DNA of 64,000 nt from Frateuria sp. Soil773 (GTDB lineage: Bacteria; Pseudomonadota; Gammaproteobacteria; Xanthomonadales; Rhodanobacteraceae). The stretch spans positions 11,311-75,310 of the forward strand of contig NZ_LMSL01000018.1 in the NCBI RefSeq assembly GCF_001428405.1. The letters run 5' to 3'. Under the pieces are notes generated by a model. It was given only the letters and a program-made list of their open reading frames with translations, was not told the DNA's origin and did not search any database. The first letter of the stretch is position 1. Each line of letters opens with the position of its first letter. Positions 29,016 through 41,460 of the stretch are shown piece by piece. The position numbers were made by a program, and so were the translations under genes.

Positions 29016-29543
29016 TCAGGGCGTAGCGGCAGCGTTCGACGACACCACCGCCTGGCCGTCGCGGCATTCGAAGCGGAACACGTAGTCGTAGCTGAAAGGC
29101 TGCGCGCCGCCGTCGACCCGGTGGCTGTTGCCATCCGCGTCGGCGGCCCAGCGGTCGATCACCAGCGGCGTGAAGCGCCAGCTCAGCACGGCCTGGCGCA
29201 CCGCGTCGGCAAAGCGCTGCCGATTCTCGTCGCTCCCCGCGTCGATGCGCACCTCGCCGACGCGGCCGGCGGTATCGACGACCAGCTTGGCCTGCAGTTC
29301 CACCGGCGGCAGCCGCAACGGCAGCAACTCCGGCGGGTAGACCGGCGCCGGATTCGCCTCCAGCGTGGCGCCGCGCGCGACCTGGCCCAGGGCGAGCTGG
29401 TAGTGCCGGGCTCCGGGCGGCTCGACCATGCGGTAGGAAGCGTCGCCCTGCGGCGGTGGCACTGGCGGCGCGCCGGTGCTGGCACACCCTGCCAGCACGG
29501 CGCTCGACGCCATGGCGAGCCATGCGAGCGGATTCCGGGCCAT
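29016..29543 (-). CDS. TonB-like lipoprotein
   Basis: A 175-residue protein with a lipoprotein signal (AVLAGC, lipidated Cys about position 20) and a Pro-rich linker (PPVPPP). The C-terminal TonB-like domain includes VVDTAGRVGEVRIDAGS and AVRQAVLSWRFTPL. Unlike true TonB it has no N-terminal membrane helix for ExbB/ExbD and would be membrane-tethered by lipid. Function is unknown. It lies alone between the repeat cluster and the atp operon, on the same strand as atp but beyond the atp terminator. Confidence 0.7.
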   Translation of the reverse strand: MARNPLAWLAMASSAVLAGCASTGAPPVPPPQGDASYRMVEPPGARHYQLALGQVARGATLEANPAPVYPPELLPLRLPPVELQAKLVVDTAGRVGEVRIDAGSDENRQRFADAVRQAVLSWRFTPLVIDRWAADADGNSHRVDGGAQPFSYDYVFRFECRDGQAVVSSNAAATP

Positions 29544-29654
29544 CGGCGTGTTCCTCGCGACATGTCGAAGGCCATAGATTACACGCGTAATCTTTTGATC
29601 GCCAGCCCGCCGTGCAAGGCATCGTCTCCACGGCGACGGGCGAGTGGGCTATCG

Positions 29655-29690
29655 CCGGAAAGCAGAACGCCGGCACGAGGCCGGCGTTCG
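29655..29690 (-). terminator. terminator of the atp operon
   Basis: A 10-bp stem (GAACGCCGGC / GCCGGCGTTC, 29665-29689, 5-nt loop) lies 40 bp beyond the atpC stop. On the minus strand it is followed by TGCTTTCC, a short T-containing stretch. Confidence 0.6.
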
Positions 29691-29728
29691 CGTTTCCCGC
29701 AGGTCCGCGGCGGAGCCGCGGCGCTGGG

Positions 29729-30157
29729 TCAATGCTTGAGGGTCCTGCGCAGGCGCTCCAGCGCCTGCAACTGGGTCAGGGCTTCGGCCAGCTTGGCCTG
29801 GGCCTCGGCGATCTCGACCGCATCGGTGCGGTTGGCCAGGGCGGCCTCCGCCTCCTGCTTGGCCGCCAGCGCGGCCGCCTCGTCGATGTCCTCGGAGCGG
29901 ATCGCGGTATCGGCCAGCACCGTGACGACCTGCGGCTGCACCTCGAGGATGCCGCCGCCGGTGATCGAGATGTCGATCTTCTGGCCGCCGGCCTCGGTCA
30001 CGACGACCTTGCCCGGCTTCAGGCGCGTGATCAGCGGCGCGTGGCGCGGCGTGATGCCCAGCTCGCCGATCTCGCCGGTGGCGACGACCATCGTCGCCTC
30101 GCCCGAGTAGATCTCGGCCTCGGCGCTGACGACTTCGACGCGGATGGTGTGGGTCAT
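29729..30157 (-). CDS. atpC: F1Fo ATP synthase epsilon subunit
   Basis: A 142-residue epsilon subunit of the F1 sector, part of the central stalk and an inhibitor of ATP hydrolysis. An N-terminal beta-sandwich ([34 protein letters not shown]) is followed by a C-terminal helical hairpin rich in Ala and Glu. It is the last gene of the operon. It is separated from atpD by 116 bp that contain an inverted GGGATTC-type repeat, which is unusual inside atp operons, where the gap is commonly short. Confidence 0.96.
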   Translation of the reverse strand: MTHTIRVEVVSAEAEIYSGEATMVVATGEIGELGITPRHAPLITRLKPGKVVVTEAGGQKIDISITGGGILEVQPQVVTVLADTAIRSEDIDEAAALAAKQEAEAALANRTDAVEIAEAQAKLAEALTQLQALERLRRTLKH

Positions 30158-30182
30158 TGCTTGTCTCGCTTTGCTCGACGAA

Positions 30183-30267
30183 ATTCGGGATTCGGGATTC
30201 GGGATTCGTCGAGCGGGACCGGCTTCGCTTTCACGAACCCCGAGTCCCTAATTCCCGAATCCCGAAA
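30183..30267. repeat. inverted (GGGATTC)n element between atpD and atpC
   Basis: Three to four direct copies of TTCGGGA at 30184-30208 face copies of TCCCGAA at 30234-30266, so the transcript can fold into a long hairpin. Similar elements fill the atpG-atpD and atpA-atpG gaps. A separate 10-bp hairpin at 30264-30286 spans the atpD stop codon. Confidence 0.7.
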
Positions 30268-30273
30268 GCCGCC

Positions 30274-31829
<1,556 letters not shown>

Positions 31830-31833
31830 ATGC

Positions 31834-32763
31834 TTATACCGCCGCGGCGCCACCCACGATTTCCGAGATTTCCTGGGTGATCGCGGCCTGGCGCGCCTTG
31901 TTGTAGCTCAGCGTCAGCTCGCCGATCACCTTGTTCGCGTTGTCCGAGGCGCTCTTCATCGCGACCATGCGCGCGGCATGCTCGCTGGCCAGGTTCTCCA
32001 GCACGCCCTGGTACACCACCGACTCGATGTAGCGGCCGAGCACGTGCTCGAGCACGGTCGCCGCGTCCGGTTCGTAGATGTAGTCCCAGTCGTGCTTCTG
32101 CTCCAGCTTCAGGCCGGCCACCGGGTAGCTGGGCGTGCTGGACGGCTCGGCCTCGGTCGCGATCATCTCCGCCGCGACCACCGGCAGCGGCAGCAGCGCC
32201 GATATCGTCGGCTTCTGCGTCATCGTGTTGACGAAGTCGTTGTAGGCCAGGAACACGCGGTCGAGCTTGTCCGCCGCATACGCGTCCAGCACCACCTTGA
32301 TCACGCCCACCAGTTGCTCCAGCTTCGGCTTCTCGCCGAGGTGGCTGGCGCTGCCGATCAGGTTGACGCCCTTCAGGCGGCGGAAGAACGACACCGCCTT
32401 CTGGCCGATCGCCACCACGTCCACCTGCACGCCCTTGTCCTGCCACTCGACGATCTGCGGCAGCAGCCGGCGGAACAGGTTGGAGTTGAGGCCGCCGCAC
32501 AGGCCGCGGTCGGTGGAGACCACCACGAAGGCGACCCGCGCCACGTTCTCGCGCTGCACCAGGAACGGATGGCTGAAGTCGGTGTTGGCCTGGGCGATGT
32601 GCGCGATCACCTTGCGCATCGCACGCGCATAGGGACGCGACGCCTTCATCAGATCCTGCGCCTTGCGGATCTTCGAGGCCGAGACCATCTCGAGCGCACG
32701 CGTCACCTTGCGCATGTTCTGCGTGCTCTTGATCTTGGTTTTGATTTCGCGTCCGCTTGCCAT
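31834..32763 (-). CDS. atpG: F1Fo ATP synthase gamma subunit
   Basis: A 309-residue gamma subunit, the rotor shaft of F1. The N-terminal helix [33 protein letters not shown] and the C-terminal [39 protein letters not shown] are typical. The protein is about 20 residues longer than the E. coli subunit, with extra residues near [18 protein letters not shown] in the middle. ATG 32763 is well supported by the family N terminus. Confidence 0.97.
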   Translation of the reverse strand: MASGREIKTKIKSTQNMRKVTRALEMVSASKIRKAQDLMKASRPYARAMRKVIAHIAQANTDFSHPFLVQRENVARVAFVVVSTDRGLCGGLNSNLFRRLLPQIVEWQDKGVQVDVVAIGQKAVSFFRRLKGVNLIGSASHLGEKPKLEQLVGVIKVVLDAYAADKLDRVFLAYNDFVNTMTQKPTISALLPLPVVAAEMIATEAEPSSTPSYPVAGLKLEQKHDWDYIYEPDAATVLEHVLGRYIESVVYQGVLENLASEHAARMVAMKSASDNANKVIGELTLSYNKARQAAITQEISEIVGGAAAV

Positions 32764-32788
32764 GGGTTCTCGCTCGCTTTGCTCACTC

Positions 32789-32883
32789 GGGGGAATCGGG
32801 AATGGGGAATAGGGAATGGTTCAAAGCAGAGCGCGATGCGCCGGTGCTGTTCCGATTCCCGATTCCCGATTCTCGATTCCCGG
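32789..32883. repeat. inverted (GGGAATA/C)n element between atpA and atpG
   Basis: GGGAAT units at 32790-32819 face GATTCCC units at 32852-32883 around a loop of about 32 nt. It fills the atpA-atpG gap and resembles the atpG-atpD element. Confidence 0.75.
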
Positions 32884-32889
32884 CTTCTC

Positions 32890-34440
<1,551 letters not shown>

Positions 34441-34461
34441 GGGTCGTTATCCTAAAGATCT

Positions 34462-34527
34462 AGAAACGAGTTAAGAGGAGTGAGTGGTGAGTCGAGAGCG
34501 GTGGCGGTTGCGTGTCCACTCGTTTCT
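34462..34527. repeat. inverted repeat between atpH and atpA
   Basis: Ten-bp perfect arms, AGAAACGAGT at 34462-34471 and its complement at 34518-34527. The arms are flanked by further partly complementary GAGTGAGTGG and CTCACTTCTCC tracts. The sequence differs from the GGGAAT-type elements in the other atp gaps. Confidence 0.6.
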
Positions 34528-34552
34528 CACTTCTCCCCGCTCTTTTCTGCTG

Positions 34553-35086
34553 TCAGTTGGCAAGCGCGCCGGACAACCGCGCCAGGCGGCCGCGCGCGGA
34601 GCCGTCGATCACTTCGCTGCCGGTGTCGATCACCACGCCGCCGAGCAGCGACGCATCGACCCGGGTCTCCAGTTCGATCTCGCGCTTGAAGCGGCGCTTC
34701 AGCGAGGCCTTCAGCTGCTCGGCCTGCGCGGCGTCGAGCGCCATCGCGCTGGTCACCTTGACCAGCAACTGCGACTCGGCCTCGCGCTTGTGCGCCTCGT
34801 ACAGTTCGGCCACTTCCGGCAGCAGGTTCAGCCGGCGCTGGTCGGCCAGCGCCAGGAGGAACTGCGCGAACGGCGCGTCGGACGCCATGCCCTGCGGCAG
34901 GTGCAGCGCGGCGAGCTGCGCCGGCAGCACGCGCGGATCGCTGATCAGCGCCGCCACCTGCGCGTCCTTCGCCACCGCGGCGGCGAAGGACAGCGCCTGC
35001 GACCAGGCGCCCAGCGCGCCGGCGTCGTGCGCCAGCTCGAAAGCGGCGCGCGCGTACGGACGGGCGAGAGTGATTGCCTGGGCCAT
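34553..35086 (-). CDS. atpH: F1Fo ATP synthase delta subunit
   Basis: A 177-residue delta subunit joining F1 to the peripheral stalk. The N-terminal ARPYARAAFELAHD signature and the C-terminal GGVVIDTGSEVIDGSARGRLARLSGAL are conserved. It begins 3 bp after atpF ends, as expected. Confidence 0.95.
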   Translation of the reverse strand: MAQAITLARPYARAAFELAHDAGALGAWSQALSFAAAVAKDAQVAALISDPRVLPAQLAALHLPQGMASDAPFAQFLLALADQRRLNLLPEVAELYEAHKREAESQLLVKVTSAMALDAAQAEQLKASLKRRFKREIELETRVDASLLGGVVIDTGSEVIDGSARGRLARLSGALAN

Positions 35087-35089
35087 GGT

Positions 35090-35560
35090 TTAGATCTCGG
35101 CCGCGAGCTGGTCGAGCATGGCCTTGTGCGCCGATGCGTCGATCTCGCGCTGCACGATCTTCTCCGCGCCCTGCACCGCCAGGCGGCCCACCCAGCCGCG
35201 CAGCTCCTCGCGGGCGCGCTGCTGCATGCTGGCGATCTCGTCGGCGGCGACGGCCTTCAAGCGGGCGGCCTCGGCCACCGCGTCCGCGCGCGCCTTGTCG
35301 ACGATCTGGTTGGCCTGCTGCTGCGCCTTGTCGACGATCTCGGCGGCCTGCTGGCGCGCCTGCTTGATCTCGACGGCCACCTTGGCGTCGGCATCCTTCA
35401 GCTCGGCGCGCGCGCGCTCGGCCGCCTCGAGGCCTTCGGCGACCTTCTTCTGGCGCTCCTCGATCGCGTGGTTGAGCTGCGGCCAGATGAACTTGGTGGT
35501 GAACCAGACCAGGATGGCGAACGACACCATCTGGCCCAGGAAAGTCAGGTCGATATTCAT
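35090..35560 (-). CDS. atpF: F1Fo ATP synthase b subunit
   Basis: A 156-residue peripheral-stalk b subunit. One N-terminal membrane helix ([20 protein letters not shown]) precedes a long polar, Ala/Glu/Lys-rich coiled coil ([39 protein letters not shown]). Length equals that of E. coli subunit b (156). Confidence 0.96.
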   Translation of the reverse strand: MNIDLTFLGQMVSFAILVWFTTKFIWPQLNHAIEERQKKVAEGLEAAERARAELKDADAKVAVEIKQARQQAAEIVDKAQQQANQIVDKARADAVAEAARLKAVAADEIASMQQRAREELRGWVGRLAVQGAEKIVQREIDASAHKAMLDQLAAEI

Positions 35561-35643
35561 GAGCTTTCCAATTAACTCCGGTAACGCGTTAAACCGCCGA
35601 TCGCCGCAGCATGTCCGTGCTGCGGCGACTCACCTCGGGCAGA

Positions 35644-35952
<309 letters not shown>

Positions 35953-36010
35953 CTAAAGAAAAGTGTGGTTGAGGCTAAGCGGATTAAAGCGGAACCGGAT
36001 GGAACAAACG

Positions 36011-36853
<843 letters not shown>

Positions 36854-37219
36854 TCAACCCTTGAATCTGAATGCCAGCAGATTTATTGCGTACGCAGCCA
36901 CCAGCCCCGTGATGGCGGCCAGCGGCGGCAATTTGAATTGACCCAGGATCACGACCAGCCCTCCGACGATCGCGATCCATTTGAGGATCATGCCCGCCAA
37001 CAGCCGTCCCATCGCCAGCCCCGCTCCGCCCAGCCCGGCAAACGCCCGCGCGGAAAGCAGCGCGGTACCGAGCGCCACCAGCGTGGCGCCCGCAGCGGCC
37101 GCCATCGCTTCACGGCGCCCCTGCGTCAGGAAAGCGAGACCTACCACAGCCGCCACCACCAGCTGCAGCATCACGATGCGCAGCGCTAGACGTCGACCGG
37201 AGGCAAGACTGTTGAGCAC
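36854..37219 (-). CDS. atpI: ATP synthase protein I
   Basis: A 121-residue hydrophobic protein with four membrane segments opening the operon. In related bacteria AtpI assists c-ring assembly. Typical of the family are the early MLQLVVAAVVGLAFLTQGRREAM segment and the final AYAINLLAFRFKG. It lies in the standard atpI-B-E-F-H-A-G-D-C order. Confidence 0.9.
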   Translation of the reverse strand: MLNSLASGRRLALRIVMLQLVVAAVVGLAFLTQGRREAMAAAAGATLVALGTALLSARAFAGLGGAGLAMGRLLAGMILKWIAIVGGLVVILGQFKLPPLAAITGLVAAYAINLLAFRFKG

Positions 37220-37288
37220 GTGAGATTCCCGCGCGGCTTCGCACTAAGCGTCACCCTTGCAGCTACGGGCCACGATCCAATCCCAAAA

Positions 37289-37318
37289 AGTATATCAGCG
37301 AGGCATTTACAGCGACAA
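37289..37318 (-). promoter_or_regulatory. candidate promoter of the atp operon
   Basis: On the minus strand a TTGTCG (-35-like, 37313-37318) and TATACT (-10, 37289-37294) are separated by 18 bp. They lie about 70 bp upstream of the atpI ATG, in a region otherwise free of genes. Confidence 0.5.
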
Positions 37319-37390
37319 GCCGCAGCCGCTGCGACATCTTGTCCTGCGCGGTCCGCATTCACATTCGGGGCGACCGGCCGCCGGGCCAAA

Positions 37391-37420
37391 GAAAAGGGCC
37401 GGAGCGCAGGCTCCGGCCCT
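37391..37420 (-). terminator. rho-independent terminator of the phasin gene
   Basis: A 10-bp GC stem (GGGCCGGAGC at 37396-37405, complement at 37410-37419, loop GCAG) is followed on the minus strand by TTTTCTTTGG. It lies about 45 bp beyond the phasin stop. Confidence 0.85.
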
Positions 37421-37463
37421 AGGCGTCAATCGCGGGGAGGGCAGGCGACGCCAGTCAGTCGAA

Positions 37464-37853
37464 TTACTTGGCGGCGGCCTTCTTGACCGCGGCGGCGACC
37501 GGCGCGACGGCGTCGTTGGCGGCCTGCTGCTGCTCCTGCGCCAGCGCATTGAGCGACTCGGCGGTCTTCTGGGTCACGGCGAAGATCTCCTGGCCCACCG
37601 CAACGGCGCGCTCGGCGGCCTCGCGGTTCAGGGCGACGCCCTTTTCCCACAGGCCGCGCAGGCCGTCGGCGTCGCGCGCTTCCACCGCGCCGGCGAAGAA
37701 ATCGGCGGCGTTGCGGGACTGCTTCTCGAGCGCGCCCAGCTGCAGCGCGGCGACCTGCTCGATGCCCTTCAGGGCAACCGCCTGGGCGCGGAAGGCGTTG
37801 TCGGTGAACTGCTTGGCGTAGGCGAAGATCTGGTTGTTCAGTTGCTGCGTCAT
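37464..37853 (-). CDS. phasin-family granule protein
   Basis: A 129-residue, Ala/Gln-rich helical protein of the phasin family, which coats polyhydroxyalkanoate granules. The N-terminal QIFAYAKQFTDNAFRAQAVALKGIEQ matches the family; the C-terminal tail is Ala/Lys-rich (AAAVKKAAAK), like low-complexity phasin tails. The start is ATG at 37853, with GAGGGG upstream; an earlier Met at 37916 is less likely. No PHA synthase gene is in the window. The gene is bounded by a strong terminator and by a TGC-rich palindrome at its promoter. Confidence 0.82.
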   Translation of the reverse strand: MTQQLNNQIFAYAKQFTDNAFRAQAVALKGIEQVAALQLGALEKQSRNAADFFAGAVEARDADGLRGLWEKGVALNREAAERAVAVGQEIFAVTQKTAESLNALAQEQQQAANDAVAPVAAAVKKAAAK

Positions 37854-37903
37854 GGCTTGTCCCCTCGCGGGAATTGGGAGTGGAACAAGCCTAGCAAGGA
37901 ATT

Positions 37904-37916
37904 TTGTGCAGTGCAA
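37904..37916. promoter_or_regulatory. TGC-rich palindrome upstream of the phasin gene (PhaR-type operator candidate)
   Basis: TTGTGCAGTGCAA lies about 50 bp upstream of the phasin start in an AT-rich stretch. TGC-rich palindromes are reported as binding sites for the PHA regulator PhaR in other proteobacteria. The assignment here rests on resemblance and position. Confidence 0.4.
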
Positions 37917-38002
37917 TATATTTTTCGTGAACGAACCGATCCGTCATCGAAAATTCAATCAATGCAACCTGTTATGACAAGGCCGCGAACTTCCGCGCCG
38001 CG

Positions 38003-38374
38003 TCAAAAACTGTCCCGGCTGCAGCTCGCGCCGGAGGTGCAGGTCTCGTGCACCACCACCTTGTCGAGGCCGGGCAGCGCCGGTTCGAGGCGGCGGAAGA
38101 TCCAGCGCGCCAGCGTCTCGCTGGTGGGATTCTCCAGGCCGGCGATGTCGTTGAGGTAGTGGTGGTCGAGCTGGTCGTACAGCGGCGCGAACGCCGCCTT
38201 GACGTCGGCGAAGTCCATCACCCAGCCCAGTTCCGGCGACGGTTCGCCGGCCACGTGGATCTCGATCCGGAACGAATGCCCGTGCAGGCGCGCGCACTTG
38301 TGCCCGGCCGGCACGTTCGGCAGGCGATGCGCCGCCTCGATCTGGAACACCTTGAAGATATGCATGCCGCGCAT
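38003..38374 (-). CDS. queD: 6-carboxy-5,6,7,8-tetrahydropterin synthase
   Basis: A 123-residue QueD that converts dihydroneopterin triphosphate to carboxytetrahydropterin in queuosine synthesis. The zinc-binding His residues are in FEAAH-type (IEAAHRL) and CARLHGHSFRIEI. The catalytic Cys is in the HKC segment, and TCTSGASC near the end also fits. A second in-frame Met at 38365 would give 120 residues. It is divergent from the lipase-fold gene, with the palindromic box between them. Confidence 0.92.
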   Translation of the reverse strand: MRGMHIFKVFQIEAAHRLPNVPAGHKCARLHGHSFRIEIHVAGEPSPELGWVMDFADVKAAFAPLYDQLDHHYLNDIAGLENPTSETLARWIFRRLEPALPGLDKVVVHETCTSGASCSRDSF

Positions 38375-38423
38375 TCTAGCGCCCGGGCCCCGACCGCATC
38401 ACCGCACCGCCTCGGGCAAACCC

Positions 38424-38469
38424 CAGCTAGGGATCGCCCTAGCTGATCGTGCGGCGACGCCGGTCTATG
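38424..38469 (+). promoter_or_regulatory. CTAGGG-N4-CCCTAG box and -10-like hexamer of the lipase-fold gene
   Basis: A palindrome with perfect 9-bp arms, CAGCTAGGG at 38424-38432 and CCCTAGCTG at 38437-38445, spacer ATCG. The hexamer TCTATG at 38464-38469 starts 29.5 bp from its centre, a spacing that would place the palindrome near -42, the position of a class II activator. The same element lies upstream of sctV and of the ORF at 63171. The link to a type III regulator is inferred. Confidence 0.6.
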
Positions 38470-38501
38470 GTGGGGGCCACATGCCCCGGGGAGGTGTTGC
38501 G

Positions 38502-39476
38502 ATGTATCTGGAAACGCAGACCTATCGCAACCATGCGACCGGCCTGGCCACGGACACGGCCTCGCCGGCCGGCGCCGCCCCGCCGGCAGCGGCCGGCACG
38601 CCGCACCGGTCCACCCCGCAGCTCGCGTTCAATCCGGCCCTGGCTGGTCTTGCGCGGCAGTTGTTCGCCGGCGGCAACGGCGCGGCCGCCTTCGACGCCC
38701 GGGTCCGCGGCACCGATGCCCGGTCGATCGACATGCAGCTGGCGCGGATCAGCCAGGATGTGTACGACCCGTCCAGCCGCGGCATCGATGGCTGGCAGCG
38801 GCTGGACGACGGCCAGTTGCGCGCCGCCGGGATCGACCCGGCCTCGCTGGAAGACCCCTCGACCGGCTTCCGCGCGGCTGTCTACCAGGACGCTGGCGGC
38901 AACCACGTGCTCGCCTTCGCCGGCTCCAACGACATCAAGGACTGGCTGGACAACGCCCGCCAGGGCGTCGGGCTGCCGGCCGCCGAGTACAACCAGGCGG
39001 TGGCGCTGGCGACGCAGGCGAAGGTGGCCTTCGGCCACGACCTGGCGATCATCGGGCATTCGCTCGGCGGCGGCCTCGCCTCCATGGCGGCGCTGGCCAC
39101 GGACACGCCGGCGGTCACCTTCAACGCCTCCGGCCTCAACGACGCGACCCTGCGCCGGCTGATTCCCGAAGGCGATCCCGCGGCGCTGAAGCGGCAGGCG
39201 GAGCAGGGCCTGGTGCGCCGCTATGCGGTCGATGGCGAAGTGCTCACCAGCGCGCAGGAAGGCACGCCGCTGCCGGACGCGGTCGGCCACAAGATCGCGC
39301 TGCACGACCCGGCGCCGGTGGCGGCCCCGCAACTGCACTGGTACGACTGGCTGTACGGCAAGGCGGAAGTGCTGGAAGCCGGCTACCAGGCGGCAAAGCT
39401 GAAGCATTCGGTCGACCTGCACATGATCGACCCGGTGATCGACGCGCTGGGCAAGGACCATCCCTGGACCGCATGA
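38502..39476 (+). CDS. lipase/esterase-fold protein, candidate secreted effector
   Basis: A 324-residue alpha/beta-hydrolase resembling class 3 lipases. The nucleophile elbow is IIGHSLGGG (Ser187), and the strand before it (AVYQDAGGNHVLAFAGSND) matches the oxyanion-loop region of class 3 lipases. The catalytic Asp and His are not certain. The first 45 residues are rich in Ala, Pro, Thr and Ser, with no Sec signal or membrane segment, as in type III substrates. ATG 38502 has GGGGAGG upstream. An exported ankyrin protein follows 66 bp downstream, an arrangement also seen for lipase toxins with immunity partners. Both readings remain open. Confidence 0.6.
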   Translation: MYLETQTYRNHATGLATDTASPAGAAPPAAAGTPHRSTPQLAFNPALAGLARQLFAGGNGAAAFDARVRGTDARSIDMQLARISQDVYDPSSRGIDGWQRLDDGQLRAAGIDPASLEDPSTGFRAAVYQDAGGNHVLAFAGSNDIKDWLDNARQGVGLPAAEYNQAVALATQAKVAFGHDLAIIGHSLGGGLASMAALATDTPAVTFNASGLNDATLRRLIPEGDPAALKRQAEQGLVRRYAVDGEVLTSAQEGTPLPDAVGHKIALHDPAPVAAPQLHWYDWLYGKAEVLEAGYQAAKLKHSVDLHMIDPVIDALGKDHPWTA

Positions 39477-39542
39477 TCCTCCGCCACGCCGCGGCAGCAC
39501 GCGACGGCGCAGCCGCATCGCCGGCACGCAGGACCACCGCCC

Positions 39543-40313
39543 ATGCCCAGCCGCCATCGGAACAGTAGTCATCGGGTCCGCCGTTGGGCATGCTGGCTGC
39601 TATCCGCCGGCCTGCTGGCCGGCAGCGCTTCGGGAACGACACGGATGGAACACGCCCACGCGGACCAGGTTTTCCCCGATACGCGGGTCGCCGCGCTGGC
39701 CGACGCCGCCGCCGCGGGCAATGCCGCCGACGTGCGGTCGCTGGTGGCCGGGGGCGCCGATCCCAATGCCCATGGCGAGCACGGCGTCACTCTGCTGGAA
39801 TGGGCCCTGCTGCAGAAGAACCTTGCCGGCCTGCGCGCGCTGCTCGACGCCGGCGCCCGGCCCGGGCAGCCCGGCATCGGCGGCGCCACCGTCCTGCACA
39901 TGGCCGCGATGGCGGACGACCCGGCCTACCTTCGCCTGCTGCTCGACCACGGCGCCGACCCGAACGCGCCGCACGGCTCCACCGGCGCGCCGCCGCTGGC
40001 TGCCGCACTGATGAATCCGCGCGAGGACGCCTTCGACCTGCTGCTTGCGCACCACGCCGACCCCAACCGCGCCGACCACCTGGGCAACACGCCCCTGCAC
40101 GTCGCCGCACAGGTGCACAAGACCGCCGCCGTGCTGCGGCTGCTCGAAGCCGGCGCCGACCCGGCCTTGCGCAACCGCCGCGGCGACACCTTCCAGGCCT
40201 ATTTCAACGTGCTGCCGGCCGGCGGCCTCAATCCCGCCGCCAAGGCGCAGCACGAACGCGTCCACCAATGGTTGCGCGAGCATGGGGTGGCGGTGGAAGG
40301 TCCGGCCGGCTAG
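39543..40313 (+). CDS. exported ankyrin-repeat protein
   Basis: A 256-residue protein with an N-terminal signal-like segment (residues about 14-32: WACWLLSAGLLAGSASG) and four to five ankyrin repeats covering residues about 48-225. Examples are VRSLVAGGADPNAHGEHGVTLLEWAL and LRLLEAGADPALRNRRGDTF. Ankyrin repeats bind other proteins. It lies immediately after the lipase-fold gene on the same strand, and its probable periplasmic location is what an immunity protein against a periplasmic lipase would need. No binding partner is proven. Confidence 0.72.
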   Translation: MPSRHRNSSHRVRRWACWLLSAGLLAGSASGTTRMEHAHADQVFPDTRVAALADAAAAGNAADVRSLVAGGADPNAHGEHGVTLLEWALLQKNLAGLRALLDAGARPGQPGIGGATVLHMAAMADDPAYLRLLLDHGADPNAPHGSTGAPPLAAALMNPREDAFDLLLAHHADPNRADHLGNTPLHVAAQVHKTAAVLRLLEAGADPALRNRRGDTFQAYFNVLPAGGLNPAAKAQHERVHQWLREHGVAVEGPAG

Positions 40314-40353
40314 CCGCGGAACATCGCCGGGCCGGCCACGATGGCCATGCCCG

Positions 40354-41460
40354 TCAATCCAGCCGTTTGTGGAAGCGCAGCACCGCCGCGGCCAGCGCGA
40401 CGGCGGAGAACGCCGCCAGCGCGGCCAGTTCCGGCCACAGGTCGCCCAGCCCGGCGCCGCGCAGCACGATGCCGCGCACCAGCCGGATGAAATGGGTGAG
40501 CGGGAACAGTTCCGCCAGCCATTGCGCGATCCGCGGCATGCCCTCGAACGGGAACATGAAGCCGGACAGCAGGATCTGCGGCAGGAAGGTGAAGATCGCC
40601 GCCTGCATCGCCTGGAACTGGGTTGAGGCCAGGGTGGAGATCAGCACGCCCAGGGCCAGGCAGGCGACGATGAAAAGCAGCGCCGCCGCGTACAGGTCGG
40701 GCAGCGCCCCGCGCACCGGCACGCGGAACACGAAATAGCCGAGCAGCAGGACCAGCGTGGTCTGCAGCAGGCCGATCGCGACGAACGGCAGCACCTTGCC
40801 GAGGGTCAGCTCCAGCGGCGACAGCGGCGTGGTGATCAGGAACTCCAGGTTGCCGCGCTCGCGCTCGCGCACCAGCGCGATGGCCGTGAACATCACCATG
40901 GTCATGGTCAGGATCACGCCGACCAGGCCCGGCACGGTGTTCAGCGGCGCCAGCCGCTGGGGGTTGTAGTAGCTGGCGATCTCCACCTGCGCCGGCGGCG
41001 GCGACACCGCCCGCCCGGCCAGCAGCTCCCGCACCGGCAGCGCGCCGACCTGCCGCGCGGCCTGCTGCACCACCTGGTCGGAACCGTCGACCACCATCTG
41101 CACGGCCGGTCGGTCCGGCTCGGCCAGGCGGTGCTCGAAGTCCGCCGGGATCACCAGCGCGGCGCTGATCCGGCCTTCCTTGAGCAGGCGGTCGATGCCG
41201 GCCGGCGTGGTCAGCCGGTAGCGGAAGTCGAACACCTGCGACTGCGCCAGCTCGGCCACCAGCTCGCGCGCGTTGCGCGTCTGCGCCTGGTCGACCACCG
41301 CCGCCGGCAGGTGCCGCACGTCCAGGTTGATGGCGTAGCCGAACAGCAGCAGCTGCATGGCGGGAATGCCTACGATCATCGCGTAGGTGAGCCGGTCGCG
41401 GCGCAACTGGCGCAGCTCCTTCACCACCACCGCCCACAGCCGGCGCAGCGCGGCGCTCAT
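40354..41460 (-). CDS. ABC-2 type exporter permease
   Basis: A 368-residue permease of the ABC-2 type with one N-terminal membrane helix, a large extracytoplasmic domain and five C-terminal helices. It resembles YhhJ/YbhS-type proteins, including FLITTPLSPLELTLGKVLPF and LPQILLSGFMFPFEGMP. The start is ATG at 41460, overlapping the ATPase gene stop. Exporters of this kind often use two permease genes; only one is present, so it presumably works as a homodimer. Substrates may be drugs or lipids; unknown. Confidence 0.87.
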   Translation of the reverse strand: MSAALRRLWAVVVKELRQLRRDRLTYAMIVGIPAMQLLLFGYAINLDVRHLPAAVVDQAQTRNARELVAELAQSQVFDFRYRLTTPAGIDRLLKEGRISAALVIPADFEHRLAEPDRPAVQMVVDGSDQVVQQAARQVGALPVRELLAGRAVSPPPAQVEIASYYNPQRLAPLNTVPGLVGVILTMTMVMFTAIALVRERERGNLEFLITTPLSPLELTLGKVLPFVAIGLLQTTLVLLLGYFVFRVPVRGALPDLYAAALLFIVACLALGVLISTLASTQFQAMQAAIFTFLPQILLSGFMFPFEGMPRIAQWLAELFPLTHFIRLVRGIVLRGAGLGDLWPELAALAAFSAVALAAAVLRFHKRLD

